From Nemophila menziesii (taxonomy: Eukaryota > Streptophyta > Magnoliopsida > Boraginales > Hydrophyllaceae), in contig JARWIR010000001.1 in the NCBI GenBank assembly GCA_029959085.1, positions 17,041,730-17,105,729 of the forward strand: 64,000 nucleotides of DNA, in the 5' to 3' direction. The translations under genes and the position numbers were made by a program. Of the stretch, positions 34,330 to 43,999 are shown one piece after another; the stretch's first letter is position 1, and each line of letters starts with the position of its first letter. Below the pieces are notes generated by a model. That model saw nothing but the letters and a program-made list of their open reading frames with translations. It had not been told where the DNA came from and did not search any database.

Positions 34330-34985
34330 GGTTAGAAGAGTTCATGAGAGATTTTAATTGTATTTCAAGAGACATGAAAAAATTTTATCAGGTAATTTTT
34401 ATATCCCCTCCCATTCTGTTAGATAAGCCTCCTCTCACCTTTTTTTGAGCCCTTCAAATTTATTATTACCATATGGCCCCCTCAACTTTTCAAGCTTTGA
34501 TTTATTTTGTTTATTATTATGATAACACTGAGATGCTTCAGTCATGTTTTGGTTCTACAGCCTCGCTATATCAGTTACCTGAGTCATGGTATTTATTTTT
34601 ATTAATGGATACTTCTTCATAATTTTTTTTAATGGATACTTCTTCATAATGTTTCATAATTTTTATTAACATTGAGATGCTTCAGTCATGTATGTATTTT
34701 ATTAATGGATTTTGAATATGAAATATTCTTTTACGCTTTTGTTTAACAGGGGTCCAAAGGCAGCTACAATGATACTTAATTTTACGGTGGCGGATCCAGT
34801 GAACTGGCTGTTAGGACTACATTTAGTCATTCTTGAACGTGTGCTCCGTGCATTATTTTCTTCGATGAGGTACTTTTTGCTTCTGTTTTTTCAAAGAGTT
34901 TCTAATGCTTGATTTGAAATGTAGTCTACTAATGTATTTGTTCCACAGGTGGATGCTTTGACAACAAAGCGTGGAAGAGAATGAG
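34330..34985 (+). pseudogene. Captured exon pieces, unassigned
   Basis: Exon-like islands with splice borders: LEEFMRDFNCISRDMKKFYQ (about 34336-34392, donor GTAATT), a frame from about 34750 (GPKAATMILNFTVADP, donor near 34869), and VDALTTKRGRE near 34950. Direct repeats of CACTGAGATGCTTCAGTCATG occur near 34207, 34526 and 34672. I cannot name the parents. Confidence 0.35.
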
Positions 34986-35189
34986 GATGGGTTGTTAAGC
35001 ACCTTTTAAATTAGGTTAATTACAAGTCTCTTTCTTTTGACTTGAATAGAAATAGTACAAACTAGCTAGCAATATGTTGGTTCTGAAATTAAGTATATCT
35101 ATCTATTATCATCATTGCAGCTACTTATAGAGTTGGACGGTGCAGAACAGTGCAAGGGTGTTTATGGGTGTTTATGTAATTGCTGCTAC

Positions 35190-35568
35190 ATACTTTAACA
35201 GTTCAAGAAGGAGATCATTTTAAAGCTATTGAGTGGAATTTAAAAATTATAGCTGATGAAATAACTCATTTTCGAGATTTATTATACAGGTAAAGTTTAA
35301 TCAGTTCATTATATTATTAATATTATAATCATTGATTATAGTAACTAATAACTATTTGATTTGTTTTTTGTTAAACGGAAAAATCGGGAAACTTACACTT
35401 GCGAGATTATTAATCGCTCAAGATACACTCCAAAATTTAATCGCTCAAAATACTCGAAATATCGAAAAGTATGAAGAAATACTTCAACTTGAGCATTATT
35501 TCATGAAATGGGATCCAACTCATATTCAACACTATAAGGATCAGTACAGTTTAGTTTTGCTAAAACAG
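35190..35568 (+). pseudogene. Captured exon pair, unassigned helical protein
   Basis: EGDHFKAIEWNLKIIADEI ends at a donor near 35290. After an intron of about 80 bp comes KIGKLTLARLLIAQDTLQN, then NTRNIEKYEEILQLEH and KWDPTHIQHYKDQYSL, ending at donor 35568. Long, uninterrupted and probably helical; parent not recognised. Confidence 0.4.
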
Positions 35569-35704
35569 GTTCGAAATGAGTTAAATTATACATATATTTT
35601 ATGTATATGAGGTTTTTTTAAAGCTAATTAAAACGTATAATTTTTTTATTATCTTTTTGCATGTTTGAACCCTGAATTTTGAATTTAATTTCTAATTTGA
35701 TGCA

Positions 35705-35775
35705 GTGCTTGCTCCGAGAGATGCAAAAAATATCCGATTTGTCGTGTAACTATTGAGGAATATTTACCTGTATAA
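35705..35775 (+). pseudogene. Captured RING-finger C-terminus
   Basis: After an AG at 35704 the frame reads ACSERCKKYPICRVTIEEYLPV and a stop. Plant RING-HC E3 ligases of one group end C-x-R-C-K-K-C-P-I-C-R-x-x-I-E-E-R-x-P-V. Here the Cys before P-I-C is Tyr, so the zinc site is broken even in this remnant. Based on about 20 residues. Confidence 0.5.
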
Positions 35776-35902
35776 GATGTATAGCAGCTTTATATATATA
35801 CATAAAAGTTGGGATATTCAGAAGAATATACTGCAGCTTTTATATGGCTTCAAACTTCAGTAACAGTGACAAATCACAAATGACAAAAGTTGGGATATTC
35901 AG

Positions 35903-36110
35903 GTGAATATCTACTTGAAGAAAAAGAACGAGTTGCCCATTCTTTAGAGTACAAACTTCTAAAGGTAGATTCGTTCAACTTTATATTTGTTTATATGTTG
36001 ATATCTCCAATCAATTATTTTTGATCTTATTAATGTTTTAATCCTATTCCTGTTTCCGACAAGTGTGGATGAGAGTATTACAAAGAAATTAGGAGTAGTA
36101 CTAATGAAAG
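35903..36110 (+). pseudogene. Possible cullin-like fragment
   Basis: GEYLLEEKERVAHSLEYKLLK meets a donor at 35964, and SVDESITKKLGVVLMK follows near 36065. The first resembles the cullin stretch E-K-x-R-V-x-H-Y-L-...-K-L-L-E-K with a gap. Short, so weak. Confidence 0.3.
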
Positions 36111-36834
36111 ATCAATTTGCAGGAGGTAGAATTAACCATTGATACAAGGAAGTCATGTACGGATGAAAAAACCAGATGCAGAGAAGCTAATGCTTAGAAC
36201 TTTGTGCTTCTGAAAACATTATTGTAGAGCTAATGCTTAATTTCCCTACACCTTTATAACATAAATTAATTTTATATCATGTTGTAGGAGTTTATTCGCA
36301 AAGTTGATCGTTAGAGTGAAAGTGGAGACTTAGTTCGACAAGTTCTGTGTTAGAGTTTCGGTGTTTGTTTTTTTTCCTATAAGAACATAGTTACAAGTGT
36401 TATGGTTTGTTCATGTATAATTCTTAAAATACAAAGGAGCATGTCACGTAAATAAAGATGAAGGACCAATATTGTAAATTGTTCCCTTTGTATTTTGCAA
36501 GGAAACCAGGGCTAGAGATGCAATAATTTTTTAGAGTTGATACTATATCTTGCAGCTCTCACTAGAATGATATTTCAACGATAGATGTTAATACTACACT
36601 TACCTTGCGTTATTTTTATCAGGTTAATATGAGATTAGGTTCAAGAGTTTTCATCTATTTTTTTTTGGTAATAAGTGAATGGGATGAGATTAGGTTCCGG
36701 AAAGTGAGAACGTTTATTTAAAAAGGAATTTTTTTCAACCATAGAACGTTTATTTACTAAAGGGATTTTTTTTTCAATCATAAAACGCGTTTATTTACAA
36801 AAGGATTTTTTTTTTCACCATATCAACCTTGATC

Positions 36835-37375
36835 ATATTCTTAATTTTGACTTAATATCAACTTTAATCTTAACTATAACTTAACCTTAATTTTACCCCT
36901 TAACTTCAAACCATTAATCTTCATTTTAACTTTAACATAAATCTTAAACCTTAAGCATTATCATTAGCCTTAAACCTTCATTTTGATTTTAACTTTTACT
37001 TTTATCTTAAGTTTGTTAACATTAACCTTAACGTTAAAGTTATTACTTCACCTTAACCTTTAACCTTGAAACCTAAACCTTAACGTTAAAGGTAAAATTT
37101 AACTTTAACCTTGAATCTTAAATTTTAAAACTTAAACTTTAACCTTCGTCTTAACATTAAACCTTAAAATTGACCTCAAACTTTGAACTTCAAACCTTAA
37201 ACTTAATTTTCATTTTAACCTTAACCTTAATTTTAACCAAATGAAATTTCATCGTGCTAATATTCGAACTTAAACCTTATATATTATTAAACCTTAACCT
37301 TAAATGTTAGATCTTAAACCTTAACTTTAAATTTAAGTTTAACCTTAACATTGACCTAAATCATAACCATAAACT
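36835..37375 (-). repeat. Degenerate AACCTTAA-rich array
   Basis: About 540 bp made almost wholly of words such as AACCTTAA, TTAACCTTAA and ACTTTAACCTT, in an interspersed, non-periodic way. It resembles scrambled telomere-like repeats but lacks CCCTAAA. Located inside Helitron 1 just before its 3' end. Confidence 0.75.
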
Positions 37376-37400
37376 TGACTTCACCCAAATTTTTGTTTGA

Positions 37401-37414
37401 GTGTCTTCAGACAC
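37401..37414 (+). repeat. Extra Helitron-type hairpin inside Helitron 1
   Basis: GTGTCTTCAGACACGGGTTTT without a following CTAG, 236 bp upstream of the functional end. Probably an older, bypassed terminus. Confidence 0.7.
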
Positions 37415-37636
37415 GGGTTTTGAATAATAGACAAAAATCAAACAATTTGCTCACTAAACATAACACCAGAAAGATGATTTTGATCTTGCCATATAATTTC
37501 ATGAAACTTGAAGTTGAAACCCTAAATCATGAATACATATTAGACCAAAAAAATCATGATCTTAAACGTATTTTTATCTAAAATTTTAAATTTTTGAAGT
37601 AAGTAAATTGACGATTAATTGATTTTTCTTCCGAAA

Positions 37637-37663
37637 GTGTCTTCAGACACGGGCAATACCTAG
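37637..37663 (+). terminator. Helitron 1 3' end (hairpin plus CTAG)
   Basis: A stem of 6 bp (GTGTCT/AGACAC) with a 2-nt loop, then GGGCAATAC and CTAG. This structure marks the end of rolling-circle transposition. Confidence 0.85.
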
Positions 37664-37967
37664 TCTATATTATATTTCAGAGTTTTTTCTACGGTCGAGA
37701 TTTACCCACATAAGTGGTGGCCAGGATTAAATCTGGCTACACATAAGTGGTGGCCAGGATTTAATCTGGCTAAACATAAGTGGTGGCCATGATTGATTTT
37801 GACCCCACTTATTAATTATTATTTTGAACCTGGGTTCGATTCCTGTCAACAGAATTTATTTTTGCTTTAGTGTCTTCAGACACGGGTTTTTTTTTTGAAC
37901 CTGGGTTCGATTCCTGTCAACGGATTTTATTTTTGCTTTAGTGTCTTCAGACACGTGTTTTACCTAG
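37664..37967 (+). mobile_element. Helitron 2 (304 bp), head-to-tail with Helitron 1
   Basis: Starts TCTATATTATATTTCAGAG directly after the CTAG of Helitron 1 and ends hairpin GTGTCTTCAGACAC (37941-37954), 9 nt, CTAG at 37964-37967. The same 13-nt spacing from hairpin to end occurs in Helitron 1. Inside, a unit of about 70 bp (TTGAACCTGGGTTCGATTCC ... GTGTCTTCAGACACG) is present twice, so it has two terminal hairpins. No coding capacity. Confidence 0.88.
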
Positions 37968-38108
37968 TATATATAGGTCAAACTACTTGGTGAACAAGGA
38001 AGGTAAAACTAAACTAGTTAGGAAATAGTACAATATTGAAATAAACTAATCTAATAAGATAATAAAGAATTATAGTAATAATTAATTATGGTAATAATAT
38101 CTTTAACA

Positions 38109-38707
38109 CCCCCCTCAAACTCAAGTAGTTCAGATAGATATCATCTTGAGTTTGAATTTGGATCATTGATGACAAGTCTTGAGTGTTGTTGATTGAGAAG
38201 CATAATAGAGGTGTTGACGTGGTGAGATGTTGATGTGGTGACGTGGCGATGAGGTGGAGCGATGAGCCGAGCATAACTGGGAACCAAAAACCGAATGTTG
38301 AGCGAGTTATCGAGATGAGACCATTGGATAGCCTAATGAGATGAAATTACTGAATGACCTAACGAGATGAGACCATTGAATGGCCTAAGTAGATGAGACC
38401 ATTGAATGACCTAAGGAGATGAGACCATTGAATGACCTAAGGAGATGAGATCATTGAACGACCTAAGGATATGAGACCATTGAATGGCCTAACGAGATTG
38501 GACCATTGAATGGCCTAACGAGATGACGAATCCTACGAGGATTAAGATTTCGATTGCTACGAGAGGAATAAGAGAAAATATTTTCTTTTTGTTTGCGCGG
38601 AAGCTATTGAAACAAGAATGGAGTAACATGGAAGATACAGATTGACGAATTGCGGAAGCGAACGAAACGATAACGAGAAACCACTTTGAATTGTTGCTCT
38701 GATACCA
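38109..38707 (-). other. Internal region of the non-autonomous LTR element
   Basis: 599 bp without a recognisable product. From about 38313 to 38525 about eight units of 26 bp occur in tandem (GAGATGAGACCATTGAATG plus ACCTAAG or GCCTAAC). Primer-binding site at 38696-38707 and polypurine tract near 38109-38120. Confidence 0.8.
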
Positions 38708-38993
38708 TGTGAGATATTTAAATAAGTGGAAGAGATAAAAGAGAAAAAGGAAAATAATATATCGATAATGAAAGAACCATAAAGGATAGAGAACAAGAGA
38801 ATACTAGAGACTACATAGTGAATGAGTGTATGTCTAACATAATAGAATAAGATCATATATAGGTCTAACTACTTGGTGAACAAGAAAGGTAAAACTAAAC
38901 TAATTAGGAAATAATATATTATGAAAATAAACTAATCTAAGAAGGTAATAAAGAATTATGATAGTAATTAACTATGATAATATATCTTTAACA
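38708..38993 (-). repeat. 5' LTR (minus orientation), intact
   Basis: 286 bp with TG...CA ends. It contains AATAGAATAAGATCATATATAGGTC uninterrupted, which is the empty counterpart of the Helitron insertion site in the other LTR. Confidence 0.9.
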
Positions 38994-38998
38994 AAGGT

Positions 38999-39238
38999 AC
39001 TGAAACTAAAATGAAATAAAATCTTTGTTATATTTGTTTGGACTTCGTAATTGAAGTTATTCTTAGTTGGCTGACTCTATATTATACATTGAGTTATAAA
39101 TTACTTGTAACTTATATTCATTTCGAGCCAACATGAAGGAAATGCATATTTTTATTGTTTATATGGGTGTGATTTTGGCACAATGTTGTGTTTTGTTCAC
39201 TTTTTCGGTATATTTTTTGATTTGCTTTATAATATATA
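38999..39238 (+). pseudogene. Gene relic copy II, middle part
   Basis: From about 39190 (TTGTTCACTTTTTCGGTAT ... GATTTGCTTTATAATATATA) it is homologous to copy I at 12325-12372. Cut by the MULE-like element at 39239. Confidence 0.5.
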
Positions 39239-40325
39239 ACAAAGACCAAATACCTATACACCATCCCTTATAAAGTCTAGATTTTTTTTGGCCCCCCTAG
39301 AAGGTCCAAAATTCTTTACTTATTCCCAAAATGCCCTTTTTTTTAATAAAATAATTCTTAAATTATAAACATGTGATATAAAAGGCAAAACCCACCAAAT
39401 CAATTACAAGATCATTATCTGTCTTTAATATTGCTATATTTTTACACACTTGAAACGCGTCCATATATATCGTATATCAATTAGACTTATTAATAGAAAC
39501 TAATCAAATATAGATTAATCAGTAATATCGTCTTCTTTCATGGTTTTTGTTGTAGGAACCTCCAAACATTTTAAGCGATTCTCAGATTCTGCAATCTAGT
39601 TGTATTCGTATAGCTCAATCTAAAGGTGGTTCTCATTATTGTTCCAAGAAATCTGATAATCTAAACATTACACCATTCATTAACTAGTACACACCACTAG
39701 TTTTAAATTAAAATTTCACCAAAAACACAGGCAAGTCACACACCTTGCGTTTACAAATGAACACCATTGTTTTTGCATTGACATACCTGCATATTCAGAA
39801 AACGAGTATCATCATTGTTATACTCCGAACACATGACACTGTCAACCCATTATCCATTAACACAAAACCCAAACCCAATTTTTGACATACAAATTCACAA
39901 ACCACTTGGAAAATAATCGATTCTTCAAATTTTTCAAATTCACTGAAGTAGAATAAACAAAAAACCAACCTTTAGTTTTTTTCTTCTCCTTGCTCTTCAA
40001 CGGAGGTCTCACCATTTTCTTTCCTTGCACCCGCAAACACTATGAAGATCTCCACACAAAACAATTGGTGGATTGATGGCCTATTTTTTGTGTGATCGCA
40101 TGATTCGTGGAGATGATTAGATTTGTTTCCTTTTGCTCTACAGGTCGCTTTATATTTAATTCGCCTTCATAATTTCTATAGTGGGACATGTGGGTTTCAC
40201 TGTCATTTTATTAATCTGGCAAGTTACTACATGCGATTGTAATTTAAGGGTATTTGGGTCACTTTGTTGGTTTAGACCATTTGAGCCCAAAATGTTAGTG
40301 TGTGATCCTCTTAGGTAACTAACCC
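39239..40325. mobile_element. MULE-like element with putative captured exons
   Basis: Flanked by TATAATATATA at 39228-39238 and 40326-40336. Terminal 90 bp are diverged inverted repeats (left GGCCCCCCTAGAAGGTCC then TTCCCAAAATGCCC; right, inverted, GGGCTCAAATGGTCTAAACC then GACCCAAATACCC). Copy I of the gene relic supplies the empty site (12360-12380). Inside, on the minus strand, MVRPPLKSKEKKKTK starts at about 40014 and ends at a donor near 39969, and an exon-like SVMCSEYNNDDTRFLNMQ lies near 39790-39845. Parent genes unknown. Confidence 0.6.
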
Positions 40326-41130
40326 TATAATATATATTTTGTTGCCCAAATATATTTTAAGAATGTTTTTTTCATATCAGGGCCTTATGTGATTAGTTAG
40401 TGCGTGATGAGTTTTAGTGGACAAATATCACAAATAAATTCCCAGGGAGGTAAAGGAAGATTTGACACCAGCAACCCGAGGATTCCCATTCCTAATTTAA
40501 ATCACTTGAGGTGAAAAAAGTAGATATCATTCTTTTTTGTTATTAAATTGATGAAAGACAGTAATTTTTTATATTATTTAGGGCAAAACATCCCATTAGT
40601 ATCTGAAAAATATATCCCATATTATTGACTAATATCACTCTTTTTTTCCAAAAAATTGCCTACTATTCATTTAAATAGTAGTCATAATTTTGTAATACAC
40701 TAGTAGTTGCATAATTTAGTTTTTCCCCTATGTTTTAGCATAAGAATGAAAGAGGTAGAAACAGGAAAGGAATAAATATATTCATAAAGAATAGTTGCAT
40801 CACATGTTTTTTTAATTAAAATGTATACTAGGTAAAAGAATAGTTTTGGGGTGGCCTAGTTTCTGTAAAAGAATAGTTTTGGGATGGCCTAGTTTTTGCA
40901 CCTACAGTAGGTGGTTCTAACCCCTATCACATCAATCAGTCCAAGAAGGTTGATCGAGCTTAAGCTGGTCGAATTAACGATTAATTTCTAAGCAAAGAAG
41001 ATGTCGAGGCAGAAACAGGAGTGTTGAGCTCTGATTAAGTTTACAAGTGTGTTTCTGAAGATTGATAGTTGTTTTAGTGGTTATAGTACTCTATTGTGTT
41101 CATATGATCAAATTTATTTGAGTATGTATT
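40326..41130 (+). pseudogene. Gene relic copy II, right part
   Basis: Matches copy I from 12373 to about 12745: ATTTTGTTGCCCAAAT, ATGAGTTTTAGTGGACAA, CCTATCACATCAATCA and CAGGCAGAAACAGGAGTGTTGAGCTCT-type words. The ATG exon reads MSFSGQISQINSQGGKGRF and then diverges from copy I, so one copy has lost or gained sequence here. Confidence 0.55.
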
Positions 41131-41697
41131 TAAATAAACTAGTAAATATCGGCACTATCCCTTGAACTATACTCGTTTTGATAGATTGCCCCCTACTTAA
41201 ATTTTTGTGTCTGGATGGTCCTTAACTTTTATTTCATGACTCGATGTCCCTTGTTAACGTTTTCCGTCTATTTTTGCCATTTTCTTCTCCAAAGCTTTTT
41301 CTCCATGATTAAAGCTTCAAATCTTCAAATCTTCATCTTCAAAGCTTTAAACCTTTAAACCTTCATACCTTCATACTTTCATACTACACCCGTCCTTCCT
41401 ACCATATGAATCAACAAATATAGTGAATGTATGACAATCTGGAAAAACTCGACAATCAAACATTTCAGTCAATAACATATTCCCTTCTTCCCAGACCAAA
41501 ATTACACAAACCTTGGATCAACAAATTATGGGAAACAATCTGGAAAAATTGTTACAAGTAATCTTAGACCAAAATGATTTGAACTAAAGAATCCCACCAA
41601 AGAATTTTAAGACGAGCAAAGAATGGGTCAGCGGGAGACCGTCTTTATTTAAGCTTAATTTTTTTTAATCCATAACTAACTAAGGGCGGCACCCAGC
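41131..41697. other. No recognisable gene
   Basis: AT-rich spacer. 41150-41270 (GCACTATCCCTTGAACTATAC, GTCCTTAACTTTTATTTC) resembles the terminal regions of some MULE-like elements, but no partner was found. A block of CTTCAAATCTTCAAATCTTC-type repeats lies at 41310-41390. Confidence 0.35.
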
Positions 41698-43280
41698 TGA
41701 TGTCTCCCTAATTGTTCTTATTTTCGACCCTTGGGAGACATCATTTTTGGTGTTTATTTAATTAATTTGATAGACTTTTGGACTTAATATGCAATAATCC
41801 AGAATTTCCTTTTTATTTCTAGCATTTTTAACTTATTAAACTTTTGCGCGTAATATTGGTATTTTTAGTGTAAAGTTTACAGGTTTTAGATGTTAGCTAG
41901 GAGAGGAATCCGAGGAGAAAGTCAAAGATCGTGAATTAGAGTCAAGACTTGAAGATAAATCTCGAAGATATTATTTTTTAGAGCTGAAAATCCATTTTCC
42001 AGGCCATAGATTGCTGATTTCGAGGTGCTTAAGCGATGATCTAGCTGTTGACCTTTGAAGAGAAATCATTCCTTATCGAGTTACGGAACTTTAGCAACTG
42101 GAATGAGGTCAATCGGAGTTATAACGCATCGGGAAAAGCCGTTTTAGTGAAGGTGTATCAGCAGTTACGGGATTTTGGGCTTAGAAATTGGGCCTGGACA
42201 TTTAATTAGTGTTTTATTATTAGGTCCAAGCCCTAATCCGTTTTTGAGCTTATAAAAGGAGATTTTGACCTCATTATTTCTCACCTCTCAATTTATTCTT
42301 CAAATCAAAATCATCCTTAGAAGAGAGTGTCCGGAGAAGAAGCAGAAACAAGGAAAAGAAGAAGCCAAGAGCTGGAGACGGTCTTTATCTCCAATTCGCA
42401 GCCAACCCAATTCCGAAATTAAGTTTCTCTGTATTTTCTTTCTGTAAACAATATGAATTTTATTATTTTTAATTTAGTTTTGTTTTCAATTAATATGAGC
42501 TAAACACATTTTAGTGCTTGAGAATGCTATATGGGTGATTCCTAATCTTAATAAATTCCATGTCCTGAATTTGGGTTTCTGTTAAATTAAACTAGATTGT
42601 GTTTTTTATTCTTTTCAATAAATTATGAGTATTTACTGTTTTTGGAGTCATGAACTAAGAACAGGTATTAGTATTTAGGCTATTCCAATTAGTGGCGATT
42701 GGATCATCCTGACGGAGGGTTTAAATACAGAACCATTTATTCAATCTAGGATAGAAACTATTGATTCTGACGAACTTAGTTAATTCTAGGGCCAATGAGG
42801 TAAGAAAACTTAAACATCCAACGGTGGATCATATTTACCCTGACGGGACTAGTGACACTTTAGGATTGCCTTATAGTCCACCCTGACGGGGGTATAAGGA
42901 ATTTAGAATCCCGACCATTATAAATGACCAATTTAGCCCTTAAACAGAATATGTTATGAATTAGGAATTGGATGACCCCTTGCGTTCTCAAGTGCTACCT
43001 TCTCATATTGCGTTTTACATCATTTTACTTGCGTCTTAACTTTTATTTGCATTTTAATATTTGTCTTTCATTTATTTAGTAGCTTTAATAACAAAACCAA
43101 ACAAACATATTACTTTTATTTGCTTTCATAAGTGCATCAATCATTAATAGATAAGCATTGTAGTCAACCATCCCGTCCTTGGAACGAATCTGTTTTATCA
43201 GTTATACTACTTGGGACAACCGTACACTTGCGGTTGTGGTTCGATTATTATTTGCATTTATTTAGAACACACAAAGGACC
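41698..43280 (+). mobile_element. LTR-like repeat A (TGATGTC family)
   Basis: Begins TGATGTCTCCC; a TATA box (TATAAAAG, 42251) lies 553 bp in; a CCCTGACGGG-rich stretch follows at 42700-42910; and it closes with GGGACAACCGTACACTTGCGGTTGTGG near 43212-43240. It has five relatives in this window (B-F) with the same order. A promoter at fixed distance, TG start and lack of coding capacity suggest a solo LTR of about 1.5 kb, likely Ty3/gypsy. No PBS, polypurine tract or TSD could be fixed. Confidence 0.6.
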
Positions 43281-43848
43281 ACCACCAGCCTACCGCCCTT
43301 CTGGAAGGGCGGAAACCAGGTTACCGTCCAGGTGCTAGTTCCGCAATTTCTTCTTCACCTATGCCAAAATGCCAATTTCTTTTATTTTTAATGCTAAAGA
43401 CAAAAAAACTCATAAGAAACACATATATTTAATGACTAGTTTCATTAATTTCTTACCGTAAGCTCCAAGTTGGCTTCGACTTTCAGCCAGAATATGTACA
43501 AGTCCCACCTAATAATGTCAGTCTCTGTCTATTCGAAATTTGACTTTTAATATGGATTTATGGTAATGCTAGTGTAGAAGGCTTTATAGTTGTCTCCATC
43601 CTAAAGTGTGGGTGGTACTGAGCAACAAGAGAATAATGAATGACACCAAGTAGGAAGATGATGCATATTGTTGGGCGCATTGATCGAATGGAGTATAAAA
43701 GAGAATGAAGATGTACTCATGCAAGCAGAGAGAATAACGATGGATGAATAATTATAGAGCTAGCTTAATTCGCTTGGACAAATTTAATGCTCTGCGTGGA
43801 AGTGGAAATAAAGCTGCAATGGTCAAGTATCCACTTTATTGCGCCCAT
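43281..43848. other. No recognisable gene
   Basis: Spacer between LTR-like A and the small retro-insertion. Frames over 43132-43432 run across the end of repeat A and are not conserved in B. Confidence 0.35.
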
Positions 43849-43864
43849 ACATATGAAGTTCAAC

Positions 43865-43885
43865 CGTTGACAAAAAAAAAAAAAA
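43865..43885 (+). mobile_element. 21-bp retro-insertion with 16-bp target-site duplication
   Basis: CGTTGAC plus 14 A lies between two copies of ACATATGAAGTTCAAC (43849-43864 and 43886-43901). This is the product expected if target-primed reverse transcription stopped after copying only the poly(A) and about 7 nt. The end of the LINE 3' UTR at 44608 also has a TTGAC followed by A-rich sequence. Confidence 0.8.
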
Positions 43886-43999
43886 ACATATGAAGTTCAA
43901 CATTAGAGTCGCCTTTTCACACATTGAGTAACCATCTTAAAAATGTGGCTGGAAAAGGTTAAAAAAAAAAAAAAAGTAGATAAAGATCCTATAGCTTGT

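Larger units (their letters stand above)
30744..37663 (+). mobile_element. Helitron 1 (6920 bp, non-autonomous, gene-fragment carrier)
   Basis: Starts A|TCTATATTATATTTC and ends with hairpin GTGTCTTCAGACAC (37637-37650), 9 nt, then CTAG at 37660-37663: the 5'-TC ... hairpin-CTRR-3' form of Helitrons. The left flank AATAGAATAAGACCA and the right flank beyond Helitron 2 (TATATATAGGTC) rejoin to the sequence seen intact in the partner LTR, confirming insertion between A and T without duplication. No Rep/helicase. It carries pieces of several unrelated host genes, with introns, mostly on the plus strand: cystatin-like, PP2A-A, RING and cullin-like, and others unassigned. Confidence 0.9.
30581..38993 (-). 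mobile_element. Non-autonomous LTR retrotransposon, left LTR split by Helitrons
   Basis: TSD AAGGT at 30576-30580 and 38994-38998. Right LTR 38708-38993 (286 bp, TGTGAG...TTAACA). Left LTR 30581-30743 plus 37968-38108 (304 bp once the Helitrons are left out), matching the right LTR along its length. Next to the right LTR is TGGTATCAGAGC on the minus strand (38696-38707), the primer-binding site for initiator methionine tRNA, and next to the left LTR a polypurine tract (complement of CCCCCCTCAAACTC at about 38109). The element therefore reads on the minus strand. Its internal part is only about 600 bp and encodes no gag or pol, so it must have used another element's proteins. Confidence 0.92.

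Noticed and set aside
36835..37375. Interstitial telomere
   Set aside because: No run of CCCTAAA or TTTAGGG; only AACCTTA-type words.
37828..37935. tRNA gene in Helitron 2
   Set aside because: A B-box-like word is present twice, but no A box, no acceptor stem and no cloverleaf.
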